Positions 26,234 to 34,827 of a DNA stretch of 50,532 nucleotides are shown here, in pieces. Both the position numbers and the translations under genes were made by a program. Source of the stretch: Spirochaetota bacterium (GTDB lineage: Bacteria; Spirochaetota; UBA4802; UBA5550); assembly GCA_022709405.1 (NCBI GenBank), contig JAKLIV010000008.1, forward strand, positions 1 to 50,532. Direction: 5' to 3'. Positions within the stretch are counted from its first letter, which is position 1. The number at the start of each line of letters is the position of its first letter. The notes beneath the pieces are model-generated. The model had not been told where the DNA came from. It did no database searches and worked only from the letters and a program-made list of their open reading frames with translations.

Positions 26234-28045
26234 ATGAGCAAATTCAAAGAGAATACGATCCCGGGTATTTTTCAAAACAGGGTCGAAAAATATGGCGACA
26301 GGGCTTGCGTGTCATACAAAAAAGGAGGGATCTATACCGACATTTCATGGAACGGGCTCAATGAACTGGTGAGGAGCCTCGCATTCTATCTTTTTTCGAT
26401 AGGGGTCAAAAAAGGCGATCGCATCGCGGTATTTTCCGAGAACAGGTATGATTGGTGGGTCGCCGATCTGGCTATCCTGTCAGCGGGCGCAATCAACGTG
26501 CCGATTTACTCGACAAACTCTTCGGAAGAATGCCAGTATATCCTGAGCAATTCGGGCACGAGGCTGTGCTTCGTCTCCTCCGAAGATCATCTTGACCGCG
26601 TCCTCAAGGCAAGGAAGAAGGCCCCATCGCTGAAGAAAATCGTCATTTTCAATAAATTCAACAAGGAAAAGAAGGACATACTCAGCATCGAGACGGCCAT
26701 GAGGGTCGGCAGATCGTTCAAGCAGAAAAATTTATTTGATAAAAAAATTAACTCGATTAAACCCGAGGACCTGGCGTCTATCATGTATACTTCGGGGACG
26801 ACCGGCAATCCCAAGGGAGTGATGCTCACCCATTCGAATTTCGTGTCGCAATGTGAAAACATCAACCACGAGCTCGGAGCATACATGAATGACAAAGATG
26901 TATTCCTGTCCTTTCTTCCCCTGTCGCATGTCTTTGAACGATCATGCGGATACTATTCAGCGTTGAATATCGGCGCGACGGTAGCATTTGCGGAGGACAT
27001 CTCGAAGCTTCTCGATAATTTCAAGGAAGTCAGGCCCACGGTAATCATCAGTGTACCGAGAATTTACGAGAAGCTGCATGCGGGAATTCTGTCCCAGGTG
27101 GCCGATGCACCAGGCCTTAAAAAAGCGATCTTCGGATGGGCGATCAGTACTGCGCAAAAAAATCTGCCCTATGCATGCAAGAACATCCCGCGCACCGGTC
27201 TTTTCGCTAAAAGGTTCGATATTGCCGACAAACTGGTGTTCTCGAAGCTGAAGCACTCCCTGGGACTGGACAGGCTCAGGTACGCCTGTTCGGGCGGAGG
27301 ACCGCTTTCTGTTTCGGACGCGGAATTCTTCATCGGTATGGGCGTCCAGATACTGGAGGGATTCGGTCTCACCGAGACATCTCCGGTGACCAATCTGACG
27401 AAACCCGGCGAGATAACGCCCGGGAGCGTGGGCAAGGCGATCCCGAAGACCAAGCTCAAGATTTCCGATGAAGGGGAGCTCCTTGTGAAAGGTCCGCAGG
27501 TCATGCTCGGGTACTATAAAAATCCGAAAGCAACAAAGGATGCCTTTACCAGGGACGGTTATTTAAAAACAGGCGATCTGGCCAGGATCGATGAAGAGGG
27601 AAGGCTCTGGATTACCGGCAGGATCAAGGACATTATTGTAACATCCGGCGGGAAAAACATATCCCCGCAGAATATTGAAAACAGCCTGAAAACTTCGCGA
27701 TTCATCGAGCAGGTCGCGATAATCGGCGACAACAGAAAATATCTTACCGCGCTGATAGTTCCTGCGTTCGACGAGCTGGGCAAGTGGGCGAAAAAGAACG
27801 GTCTGGTCGCCACAAGCAGGGCGGATTTGCTGCGGATTGACGCGGTGATCCAGATTTTTGACGAAGAGATAAAAAAGTACACCCGGCAGTACGCGCGCGT
27901 GGAGCAGATTCGAAAATTCACGCTGCTTGACGCGGAGTGGACCCAGGAATCCGGCGAGCTTACGCCGAGCCAGAAGGTCAAGAGGCGGGTAGTAAACGAG
28001 AAATACGCCCAAGAGATCGAAAACATGTATCCTCCCGAGGCGTAG
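26234..28045 (+). CDS. Long-chain acyl-CoA synthetase (AMP-binding), copy 2
   Basis: This 603-residue paralog of the preceding gene aligns with it from end to end by eye, for example FQNRVEKYGDRACVSYKKGG against the same place in copy 1. Motifs are MYTSGTTGNPKGVMLTHSNF, SVPRIYEKLHAGILSQ, LEGFGLTETSPVTNLTKPGE, KTGDLARIDEEGRLWITGR and TSGGKNISPQNIENSLKTS. GGAGGGA precedes the ATG. Each copy seems to have its own terminator, so they may be expressed separately and may differ in acyl chain preference; that is inference. Confidence 0.94.
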   Translation: MSKFKENTIPGIFQNRVEKYGDRACVSYKKGGIYTDISWNGLNELVRSLAFYLFSIGVKKGDRIAVFSENRYDWWVADLAILSAGAINVPIYSTNSSEECQYILSNSGTRLCFVSSEDHLDRVLKARKKAPSLKKIVIFNKFNKEKKDILSIETAMRVGRSFKQKNLFDKKINSIKPEDLASIMYTSGTTGNPKGVMLTHSNFVSQCENINHELGAYMNDKDVFLSFLPLSHVFERSCGYYSALNIGATVAFAEDISKLLDNFKEVRPTVIISVPRIYEKLHAGILSQVADAPGLKKAIFGWAISTAQKNLPYACKNIPRTGLFAKRFDIADKLVFSKLKHSLGLDRLRYACSGGGPLSVSDAEFFIGMGVQILEGFGLTETSPVTNLTKPGEITPGSVGKAIPKTKLKISDEGELLVKGPQVMLGYYKNPKATKDAFTRDGYLKTGDLARIDEEGRLWITGRIKDIIVTSGGKNISPQNIENSLKTSRFIEQVAIIGDNRKYLTALIVPAFDELGKWAKKNGLVATSRADLLRIDAVIQIFDEEIKKYTRQYARVEQIRKFTLLDAEWTQESGELTPSQKVKRRVVNEKYAQEIENMYPPEA

Positions 28046-28066
28046 TGAAAATGAAAACACGCTGAA

Positions 28067-28104
28067 AACAAAGAAAACGCACCGAAAGGCGCGTTTTCTT
28101 TGTT
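28067..28104 (+). terminator. Intrinsic terminator after the second acyl-CoA synthetase
   Basis: AACAAAGAAAACGC at 28067-28080 pairs perfectly with GCGTTTTCTTTGTT at 28091-28104 around a 10-base loop. The 3' arm itself is T-rich. Confidence 0.75.
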
Positions 28105-28193
28105 AAATTGAACGAATACTGAGCGCATAGGGAAAAAAATTATGGACAATATTGCGGTTCTCTTTTAGGACTTCCAAATCACAGGAGGCCTCG

Positions 28194-31181
28194 ATGCAAG
28201 AGGCGCGCTACAGAATAGAAGTTTTTTATAAAACAGACGACCCACGCGGGAACGTAATAGCAAAGAAGCTCAATAGCCTTGGATACCCGGTGCAAAAGGT
28301 CTTTCTTTCGAACAACTATCTGATCAACGCCGATATCGCCGCAGAAGAAGCCGAAAGAATCGCACGCATGCTTGTCCAGCCGGTGGTGGAAAGCTATTCC
28401 GTCAATCTGCCCTATAAGCCTGAAAGGTTCGCGTTTGCCGTCGAAATCGGCTTTCTGCCGGGCGTTACCGACAACGTTTCGCACACGGTCAGGGAATCCA
28501 TAGAAGACCTGCTGAAGAGAGAGTTGGATAGGGAAAAATCGGTTTTTTCATCGGTGACCTATTACCTGGACGGCGACATTGACCTCGACCGCGCCGTCGA
28601 GATCGGCCGCGAGCTTTATAATCCCCTCATACAACGTATAAAGATTCTTTCAAAAAATGATTATACAGGCGATTCAGGAATGGGCAGGGCCGTTCCGGTC
28701 GTGAGCATCGCCGAGCACCCGTCGGCCGACACGGTGAGCCTCGATGTACCCGACGAGGAGCTCATGGCGATCGCACGGGAGGGAATCGCGGATTCAGACG
28801 GAACCCGAAGGGGACCGCTCGCGCTGGACATGCTTTCGATGCATGTGATAAGGGATTATTTCAATGAAAAAGAAAAACGCGAACCGACCGACGTTGAGCT
28901 GGAATCGATAGCGCAGACCTGGAGCGAACACTGCAAGCACACCATATTCGCCGCCGAGATGGACGATGTGCGCGAAGGCATTTACCGACGATACATCAAG
29001 GAAGCCACCATGCGGATAAGGCGGGAGAAAGGCGACAGGGATTTCTGCGTCTCGGTATTCGAGGACAATTCAGGCGGTATCGCATTTGACGAAGAATACA
29101 TCGTCTCCGACAAGGTCGAAACCCACAACAGCCCGAGCGCACTTGATCCCTTCGGAGGATCTATTACCGGAATTGTCGGGGTCAACCGCGACGCCATGGG
29201 ATTCGGAATGGCGGCCAGGCCGGTCGCGAACCGCTACGGGTTCTGTTTCGCCGACCCGCGCGACGAGCGTCCGCTGTACAGGGGCAGGGACGCTTCGACG
29301 AGGCTTCTGTCTCCGCGGAGGATACTCGAAGGCGTCGTTCACGGTGTCAATGTCGGGGGCAATACATCGGGAATCCCGACGCCTCAGGGGTTCCTTTATT
29401 TCGACCGCAGGTACAAGGGCAAGCCGCTGGTATTCGTGGGCACTGTCGGTCTGCTTCCGAGAAAGATTAACGGAAAATCAGCGGTAGGCAAAAAGGCCAT
29501 GCCGGGCGACAATATTATCATGGCCGGCGGACGTGTCGGGCGTGATGGGATCCACGGCGCGACGTTCTCTTCGGAGGCCCTGTCGTCGGGAAGCCCGGCC
29601 ACTGCGGTGCAGATAGGAGACCCCATCACCCAGAAAAAAATGTCGGACGCCATAGTCAAAGAGGCAAGAGACCTGGGCCTGTACAGCTCAATCACCGACA
29701 ACGGGGCGGGCGGCCTTTCGTGTTCGGTGGCTGAAATGGCAAGGGAAGCAGGCGGATTCATCGTCGACCTCGAAAAAGTGCCGTTGAAATATCCCGGCCT
29801 GTCGCCGTGGCAGATATGGGTGAGCGAGTCTCAGGAAAGAATGACCCTGTCGGTACCCGGTCATCGTACCGGGGAATTCCTCGATCTCATGAAAAAAAGG
29901 GGGGTTGAAGCCACGGTCATCGGAACCTTCACCGATTCGGGCCGCGGGATTGTACGCCTCAGGGGAGAGGCGATTTTCGATCTCGACCTCGATTTCCTGC
30001 ACAACGGGCTCCCGCGGAAAAAACTCCTGACATCCGCGCCGCGCGCGCCGAAGCCCCATCCGGATTTCGCCTGTCCATCCGATCTGACCGCGAACTTCCT
30101 GGAAATGATCGGCAGGCTGAACACCTCGAGCTTCGAATTCATATCGACCCAGTATGACCACGAGGTGCAGGGCAATTCGGCGGTCAAGCCGCTCCAGGGA
30201 AAAGGAAGGATCAACGGAAACGCCTCCGTAATCCGCCCGATACTGAGTTCGAAAAAAGGCGTGGTGCTTTCGCAGGGACTGTATCCTTCATACAGCGATA
30301 TAGACCCCTACTCGATGGCCGCATGCTCGATCGACACCGCGGTGCGCAACGCGATCTGCGCCGGGGCCTCGCTCGATATGCTCGCGATACTGGACAATTT
30401 CTGCTGGTGCGATTCGAACAATCCGGAGAGACTTGGCGAGCTCAAACGGGCCGCAGAGGCCTGTTATGATACTGCGGTCGCTTTCGGTACGCCGTTCATC
30501 TCGGGAAAGGACAGCATGTTCAACGATTTCAAGGGATTCGACGAGAATTTCAACCCGGCCTCGATCTCGATCCCGCCGACACTGCTCGTCTCCTCCATAG
30601 GAGTCATGGAGAATGTCGAGCTCGCGCAGACGATCGATTTCAAGCGCGAGGGGGATTTCATCTATGTTCTGGGAACGACCCGCTCCGAATGGGGTGGGAG
30701 CGAGTACCTCGCCTTCATCGGAGAGTCTGCGACGGGGAGCCCATATATCGGCGACAGGTGCCCGTCGGTTAAACCTGATGAATTCATGAAAACATACCGC
30801 GCGCTCGAACTGGCCGTGAGGGAGCAGATCGTTTCGTCGGCCATGAGCGTTGAAAGGGGAGGACTCGCCCTGGCGCTGGCGAAGTCGGCCATGGCGGGCA
30901 TGCTCGGCGCCGAGATTGAACTGCCTTCGGTTCCGGTATCCAGCGACATGCGGGCCGACATGATGTTGTTCTCCGAGAGCCAGGGACGGATCGTGGTTAC
31001 GGTTGCGCCTGATGCGGCGACGAGATTCGAGCAACTTTGCCGGGCAATACCCCATGCACAGATAGGAAAGGTCAGCGGCGGACGACATTTCCTGGTCAAG
31101 GACGCCGCCGGGACAACGGTGGTCGACGCGACAATCGACAGCATGCTGAAAAAACACAAGAGCATATTCGCCAATTATTGA
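28194..31181 (+). CDS. purL: Phosphoribosylformylglycinamidine synthase, fused PurS-PurL type
   Basis: This 995-residue enzyme makes formylglycinamidine ribonucleotide in purine synthesis. The N-terminal 200 residues look like PurS-type domains (YRIEVFYKTDDPRGNVIAKK), then the linker with ELESIAQTWSEHCKHT, then PurL halves with ETHNSPSALDPFGGSITGIV, GGNTSGIPTPQGF, ITDNGAGGLSCSVAEMAREA and, in the second half, QGNSAVKPLQGKGRING and SGKDSMFNDF. No glutaminase domain is present; it is supplied by the next gene. AGGAGG at 28183-28188 marks ATG 28194 rather than an ATG 42 bases upstream. The size lies between Bacillus PurL (about 740) and E. coli PurL (about 1295), fitting PurSL. Confidence 0.92.
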   Translation: MQEARYRIEVFYKTDDPRGNVIAKKLNSLGYPVQKVFLSNNYLINADIAAEEAERIARMLVQPVVESYSVNLPYKPERFAFAVEIGFLPGVTDNVSHTVRESIEDLLKRELDREKSVFSSVTYYLDGDIDLDRAVEIGRELYNPLIQRIKILSKNDYTGDSGMGRAVPVVSIAEHPSADTVSLDVPDEELMAIAREGIADSDGTRRGPLALDMLSMHVIRDYFNEKEKREPTDVELESIAQTWSEHCKHTIFAAEMDDVREGIYRRYIKEATMRIRREKGDRDFCVSVFEDNSGGIAFDEEYIVSDKVETHNSPSALDPFGGSITGIVGVNRDAMGFGMAARPVANRYGFCFADPRDERPLYRGRDASTRLLSPRRILEGVVHGVNVGGNTSGIPTPQGFLYFDRRYKGKPLVFVGTVGLLPRKINGKSAVGKKAMPGDNIIMAGGRVGRDGIHGATFSSEALSSGSPATAVQIGDPITQKKMSDAIVKEARDLGLYSSITDNGAGGLSCSVAEMAREAGGFIVDLEKVPLKYPGLSPWQIWVSESQERMTLSVPGHRTGEFLDLMKKRGVEATVIGTFTDSGRGIVRLRGEAIFDLDLDFLHNGLPRKKLLTSAPRAPKPHPDFACPSDLTANFLEMIGRLNTSSFEFISTQYDHEVQGNSAVKPLQGKGRINGNASVIRPILSSKKGVVLSQGLYPSYSDIDPYSMAACSIDTAVRNAICAGASLDMLAILDNFCWCDSNNPERLGELKRAAEACYDTAVAFGTPFISGKDSMFNDFKGFDENFNPASISIPPTLLVSSIGVMENVELAQTIDFKREGDFIYVLGTTRSEWGGSEYLAFIGESATGSPYIGDRCPSVKPDEFMKTYRALELAVREQIVSSAMSVERGGLALALAKSAMAGMLGAEIELPSVPVSSDMRADMMLFSESQGRIVVTVAPDAATRFEQLCRAIPHAQIGKVSGGRHFLVKDAAGTTVVDATIDSMLKKHKSIFANY

Positions 31182-31190
31182 GGCCAGACA

Positions 31191-32006
31191 ATGCCAATGA
31201 CGCGACCAAAAGCGATTGTTCTGACGGGTTATGGAATAAACTGCGACGACGAAACGCGGTTCGCCATGGAATACTCCGGGGCCGATGCGCGCATAATCCA
31301 CGTGAACGACCTCATCGAAAACAGGAAAAAGCTGCGCGAATCACAGATATTCATTTTCCCCGGGGGGTTCTCGTACGGCGACGATACGGGAAGCGGAAAG
31401 GCGCTCGCGAACAGGATAAAGAACAACCTGCTGGAGGACCTGTACGAATTCATCGAAAGGGACACGCTGATGCTCGGCATCTGCAACGGTTTTCAGGTCA
31501 TGGCGAACATCGGCGTCGTGCCGGGATTCCACGGGAAAACCGGAGAGGCGCAGATAGCGCTCGAACACAACAGCTCCTTCAGGTATCAGTGCCGCTGGGT
31601 CGATCTCGCGGTCGAGAAGGGCTGCCCGTCGGTGTTTCTCAGAGGGATCAGGTCCCTGCACATCCCGGTCGCGCACGGCGAGGGTAAATTTTACGCGCCC
31701 CCGGATGTCCTGGAACGCATGAAGTCACTGAACCTGGTCACGATGAGATATCGCCTTCCTGACGGGGCACCGGCGCGCGGAGAATTCCCGTACAACCCTA
31801 ACGGCTCTATGGAGGATATCGCCTCGATCTGCGATACAACGGGCAGAGTCATGGGGATGATGCCGCATCCGGAACGCGGAATGTTTTTCACGCAGCGCGA
31901 CGACTGGACCCTGCTTCGCGAGGATTACAGATCAAGAGACGAGAAGCTTCCAGAAGAAAGCGACGGCATGGCGATTTTTAAAAACGCGGTTACGTACTTT
32001 ATTTGA
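31191..32006 (+). CDS. purQ: Phosphoribosylformylglycinamidine synthase glutaminase subunit PurQ
   Basis: This 271-residue class I glutamine amidotransferase supplies ammonia to PurL. Catalytic Cys98 lies in LGICNGFQVMANIGVVPG, and the His/Glu pair is in MMPHPERGMFF near residues 223-233. IFPGGFSYGDDTGSGKALAN is a PurQ signature. It is the longer PurQ form that accompanies PurSL-type partners. GAGG at 31180-31183 overlaps the purL stop, 7 bases before the ATG. The following DAHP synthase gene starts 9 bases after its stop. Confidence 0.94.
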   Translation: MPMTRPKAIVLTGYGINCDDETRFAMEYSGADARIIHVNDLIENRKKLRESQIFIFPGGFSYGDDTGSGKALANRIKNNLLEDLYEFIERDTLMLGICNGFQVMANIGVVPGFHGKTGEAQIALEHNSSFRYQCRWVDLAVEKGCPSVFLRGIRSLHIPVAHGEGKFYAPPDVLERMKSLNLVTMRYRLPDGAPARGEFPYNPNGSMEDIASICDTTGRVMGMMPHPERGMFFTQRDDWTLLREDYRSRDEKLPEESDGMAIFKNAVTYFI

Positions 32007-32015
32007 GGTTGTCTT

Positions 32016-33047
32016 ATGGGCATAATATACATTCAAAAGATACCGTCTGTAGACGAAATACTTGATGCGATCCCAATGTCGGAGGAGCTGAAGTACCTCA
32101 AGAAGCAGCGCGACATGGATATCCAGAATATTTTCCAGGGAAAGGACAAGAGGTTTCTTCTCATAATCGGGCCATGTTCGGCCCACGATGAGGACGCGGT
32201 GTGCGATTACGTTTCGAGGCTGGCGCGGATACAGGAGAAAGTGGCATCCGAAATATTGATCATCCCCAGAATTTACACCAACAAGCCGCGCACGACTGGA
32301 ACCGGATACAAGGGCATGCTCCACCAGCCCAACCATCACAAGAAACCCGACCTCGCGCTCGGAATCAAGGCTATAAGGAACATGCACATACGGTCGTTCA
32401 GGGAGTCGCATCTTTCGGCCGCCGACGAAATGCTCTACCCGGGGAACTATCCATACCTTGCCGACATTCTGGCCTATGTGGCCATCGGCGCTCGTTCGGT
32501 CGAGAACCAGCAGCACCGGCTGACGGTGAGCGGGCTCGATATCCCGGTCGGGATGAAAAACCCAACCTCGGGCGACATCAGGGTCATGCTCGATTCCATT
32601 TGCGCAGCCCAGACGCCCCATGTGTTCATCTACAACGAATGGGAGGTTTCGACGACCGGAAACACCCTTGCCCACGCAGTTCTCAGGGGCTCGGTCGACC
32701 GCTACGGCAACCATTCGCCGAATTATCACTATGACGATCTGGTCGAGGTCATCAAGCTCTATCATGAAAGGAAGCTGCAGAACCCGGTCATCATCGTCGA
32801 CACGAACCATTCGAATTCCGGCAAGAAGTACAAGGAACAGATCAGGATTTCGAAGGAGATCATGCTGAACCGCAAGCATGCGGCCAGGCTTCGCACCGCC
32901 ATCAAGGGGCTGATGATCGAAAGCTACATTCTTGAAGGGGCGCAGGGCCCTGACGGGGACGAATACGGGCGATCGATAACGGACCCGTGCCTCGGCTGGG
33001 AGGACACGGAAAGGCTGATACTCGACCTGGCCGAAATGAACGGCTGA
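32016..33047 (+). CDS. 3-deoxy-7-phosphoheptulonate (DAHP) synthase, AroF/G/H class
   Basis: This 343-residue enzyme condenses phosphoenolpyruvate and erythrose 4-phosphate, the classical first step of aromatic synthesis. Motifs are LLIIGPCSAHDEDAV near residue 48, IPRIYTNKPRTTGTGYKGML, SHLSAADEMLYPG, GARSVENQQHRLTVSG, VGMKNPTSGDI, IVDTNHSNSGKKY and SITDPCLGWEDTERLI. The usual active-site sequence GxKNGTDG reads MKNPTSGD here, as in some divergent members. It follows purQ by 9 bases, an unusual place. The window also codes the alternative archaeal-type entry at 4386-6151, so the cell may have two routes. Confidence 0.92.
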   Translation: MGIIYIQKIPSVDEILDAIPMSEELKYLKKQRDMDIQNIFQGKDKRFLLIIGPCSAHDEDAVCDYVSRLARIQEKVASEILIIPRIYTNKPRTTGTGYKGMLHQPNHHKKPDLALGIKAIRNMHIRSFRESHLSAADEMLYPGNYPYLADILAYVAIGARSVENQQHRLTVSGLDIPVGMKNPTSGDIRVMLDSICAAQTPHVFIYNEWEVSTTGNTLAHAVLRGSVDRYGNHSPNYHYDDLVEVIKLYHERKLQNPVIIVDTNHSNSGKKYKEQIRISKEIMLNRKHAARLRTAIKGLMIESYILEGAQGPDGDEYGRSITDPCLGWEDTERLILDLAEMNG

Positions 33048-33071
33048 CGCCGGAACATGTCCCTTGTCTGC

Positions 33072-33653
33072 TTATTTTTCCCTTTCCCTGGGGCCGAGCA
33101 CGTTGATCATCTCGATGAAAGTCGAATACAGTTCCCTGAACTCGTCATTCTCCCGGAGCTTCCTCAGCTCGGGACTGCCGCCGTCGATGATCTCCCTCAT
33201 CTGCTTCTGGACCACGTAAAGCGGTCCAGAAATGCGATGCGTGATGTTGATCAGGTAGAAATACAGAAAAACCGCGAACAGGACGATTATCCCTATGATC
33301 GCCGAGAGCGTGATGAAATTGCGGTTTTCGTAACCTTTCAAAAGCGTCGAAAGGTCTTTCATTATCCGGATGCTCTCTTCGTGGTCCTTCCTGATTTTAT
33401 CGAGCGAAATCCTGACATGGGAGGCTGAATTCATCTTCGAATATTCGGTGAACGCCTTGACGATGTTGTCCTCCACGATGATGGAACGGTCGAGGTCGGT
33501 AATGGTGGCGCTGATTTCCTTGTTTCGCATGGCGGAATCGATTGCGAGCAGGGCTATTATGATCATGAAAGCGATCAGGACTATCCCGATAAGGGAAAAC
33601 GTGATGCGGTTCTGGAATTTTTTGTCGACCAGCTTGCTTTTTCTTTTTGACAT
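33072..33653 (-). CDS. Two-helix membrane protein with HAMP-like segment
   Basis: This 193-residue protein has a basic N-terminus, a membrane helix near residues 17-38 (ITFSLIGIVLIAFMIIIALL), an extracytoplasmic helical loop of about 70 residues, a second helix near 113-135 (AIIGIIVLFAVFLYFYLI), then a cytoplasmic HAMP-like part beginning ITHRISGPLYVVQKQMREI and EFRELYSTFIEMI. It has the sensor half of a chemoreceptor or histidine kinase, but no output domain. GGGAG lies 8 bases before the ATG. It converges with the DAHP synthase gene; function is unknown, perhaps a signal-transduction partner. Confidence 0.78.
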   Translation of the reverse strand: MSKRKSKLVDKKFQNRITFSLIGIVLIAFMIIIALLAIDSAMRNKEISATITDLDRSIIVEDNIVKAFTEYSKMNSASHVRISLDKIRKDHEESIRIMKDLSTLLKGYENRNFITLSAIIGIIVLFAVFLYFYLINITHRISGPLYVVQKQMREIIDGGSPELRKLRENDEFRELYSTFIEMINVLGPREREK

Positions 33654-33762
33654 TGATCAACTCCCGGATGAGAATATCTTTAGCCTATTAAAATATGATT
33701 CCTGCCGCCAAGTCAAGCAATATTGGCCGCCGGAACGTTTTTGAAAGGCCATGGAGATTATG

Positions 33763-34827
33763 ATGGATTACGCAAGACTTCTCCCGTCGCCCGACGCCAT
33801 ACCAGCGAGCCCGTGGGTTTTCTGGACTCTGGGAGTGCTGACATTCATGGTCCATATCGTGCTGGTCAACGCGCTGCTTGGCGGAAGCGTCATAGCACTA
33901 TTCACGCGAATCAGGGGAGGCTCAGCGTCCCGGGAGCCGATCCATGGCCCCATTACGGGCAAGCTTCCATCGATCACGGCCCTTGCCATAAATTTCGGCG
34001 TCGCCCCGCTCCTGTTCATCCAGGTAATCTACGGGACACTGTACTACACGAGCTCGGTCCTGATGGCGGTCTTCAAGCTCCTGGTAATTCCCCTGCTCAT
34101 CGCCGCATACTACGGCGTCTATGCCCACAAGAAGCTCGGCGATTCCCGTAAGATTCTCGCGACGGCTCTTCTCGCGTGTGCGGTAATCATTTTCCTGTAT
34201 ATCGCGCTGCTGTTCGCGGGGAACCTCACCCTCATGGTGCGCCCCGGGGAATGGACATCCTATTTCGGAAACAGGGGAGGAACCTATTTCCCGGCGCGGG
34301 ACCTGATAATATATCCGCGCCTTGCCCATTTTATCACGGCCTCTATCGCGGTCGGCGGGCTCGCACTGGCGCTGTTGTGGAATTACCGGGATAACGGCAG
34401 GGAAAGGGCTCTCACGGGATTGCGGATATATGCGATCGCAACGTTGTTCCAGTTCGCGGTCGGCCCATGGTACCTTTTCTCGCAGCAGGATCCGGCTTTC
34501 GAGGCCCTGACCGGCGACAGGATCGGTTACGCGGCGGTGCTCGCTGCCGGAATCCTGACAGCATTTGCATCCGTGACCGCAGCCTTCAAGGGACGCATTT
34601 TCGCGACCTGCGCTTTTTTCATCTGCACCATGACGGCCATGACTTTCACCAGGGCGAACGTCAGGATCGTCGATACGGCGGGGTTCTTTACCATCGAATC
34701 GCTTCCTCTGAAGCCGCAGTACGGACCGATGTTCCTGTTTATCCTTTTTCTCGTTCTGGGCGCTGCGGTGATTTTTTATCTGGTCAAAAAAGCCCTTGTG
34801 GCAGGCAGGGGAGGTGATGCACGGTGA
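33763..34827 (+). CDS. Cytochrome bd-like (CydA-related) membrane protein
   Basis: This protein of about 354 residues has some nine membrane segments. Its N-terminal MVHIVLVNALLGGSVIALF recalls the heme-ligand His motif of CydA (HFLFVPLTLG), and so does the partner protein's HVYVAHLAVGGGMYLWL. No GRQPW-type quinol loop of true bd oxidases is seen. The next gene overlaps it by 4 bases and encodes a related membrane domain fused to c-type cytochromes, so both probably form one membrane complex exchanging electrons with menaquinol. GGAG at 33753-33756 favours ATG 33763 over ATG 33751 or 33760. Similar genes occur, as I recall, beside cytochromes c in metal-reducing bacteria. Confidence 0.68.
   Translation: MDYARLLPSPDAIPASPWVFWTLGVLTFMVHIVLVNALLGGSVIALFTRIRGGSASREPIHGPITGKLPSITALAINFGVAPLLFIQVIYGTLYYTSSVLMAVFKLLVIPLLIAAYYGVYAHKKLGDSRKILATALLACAVIIFLYIALLFAGNLTLMVRPGEWTSYFGNRGGTYFPARDLIIYPRLAHFITASIAVGGLALALLWNYRDNGRERALTGLRIYAIATLFQFAVGPWYLFSQQDPAFEALTGDRIGYAAVLAAGILTAFASVTAAFKGRIFATCAFFICTMTAMTFTRANVRIVDTAGFFTIESLPLKPQYGPMFLFILFLVLGAAVIFYLVKKALVAGRGGDAR

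Noticed and set aside
30288-31301. 337-codon minus-strand ORF across purL
   Set aside because: A shadow of purL; Arg/His-rich composition without domains.
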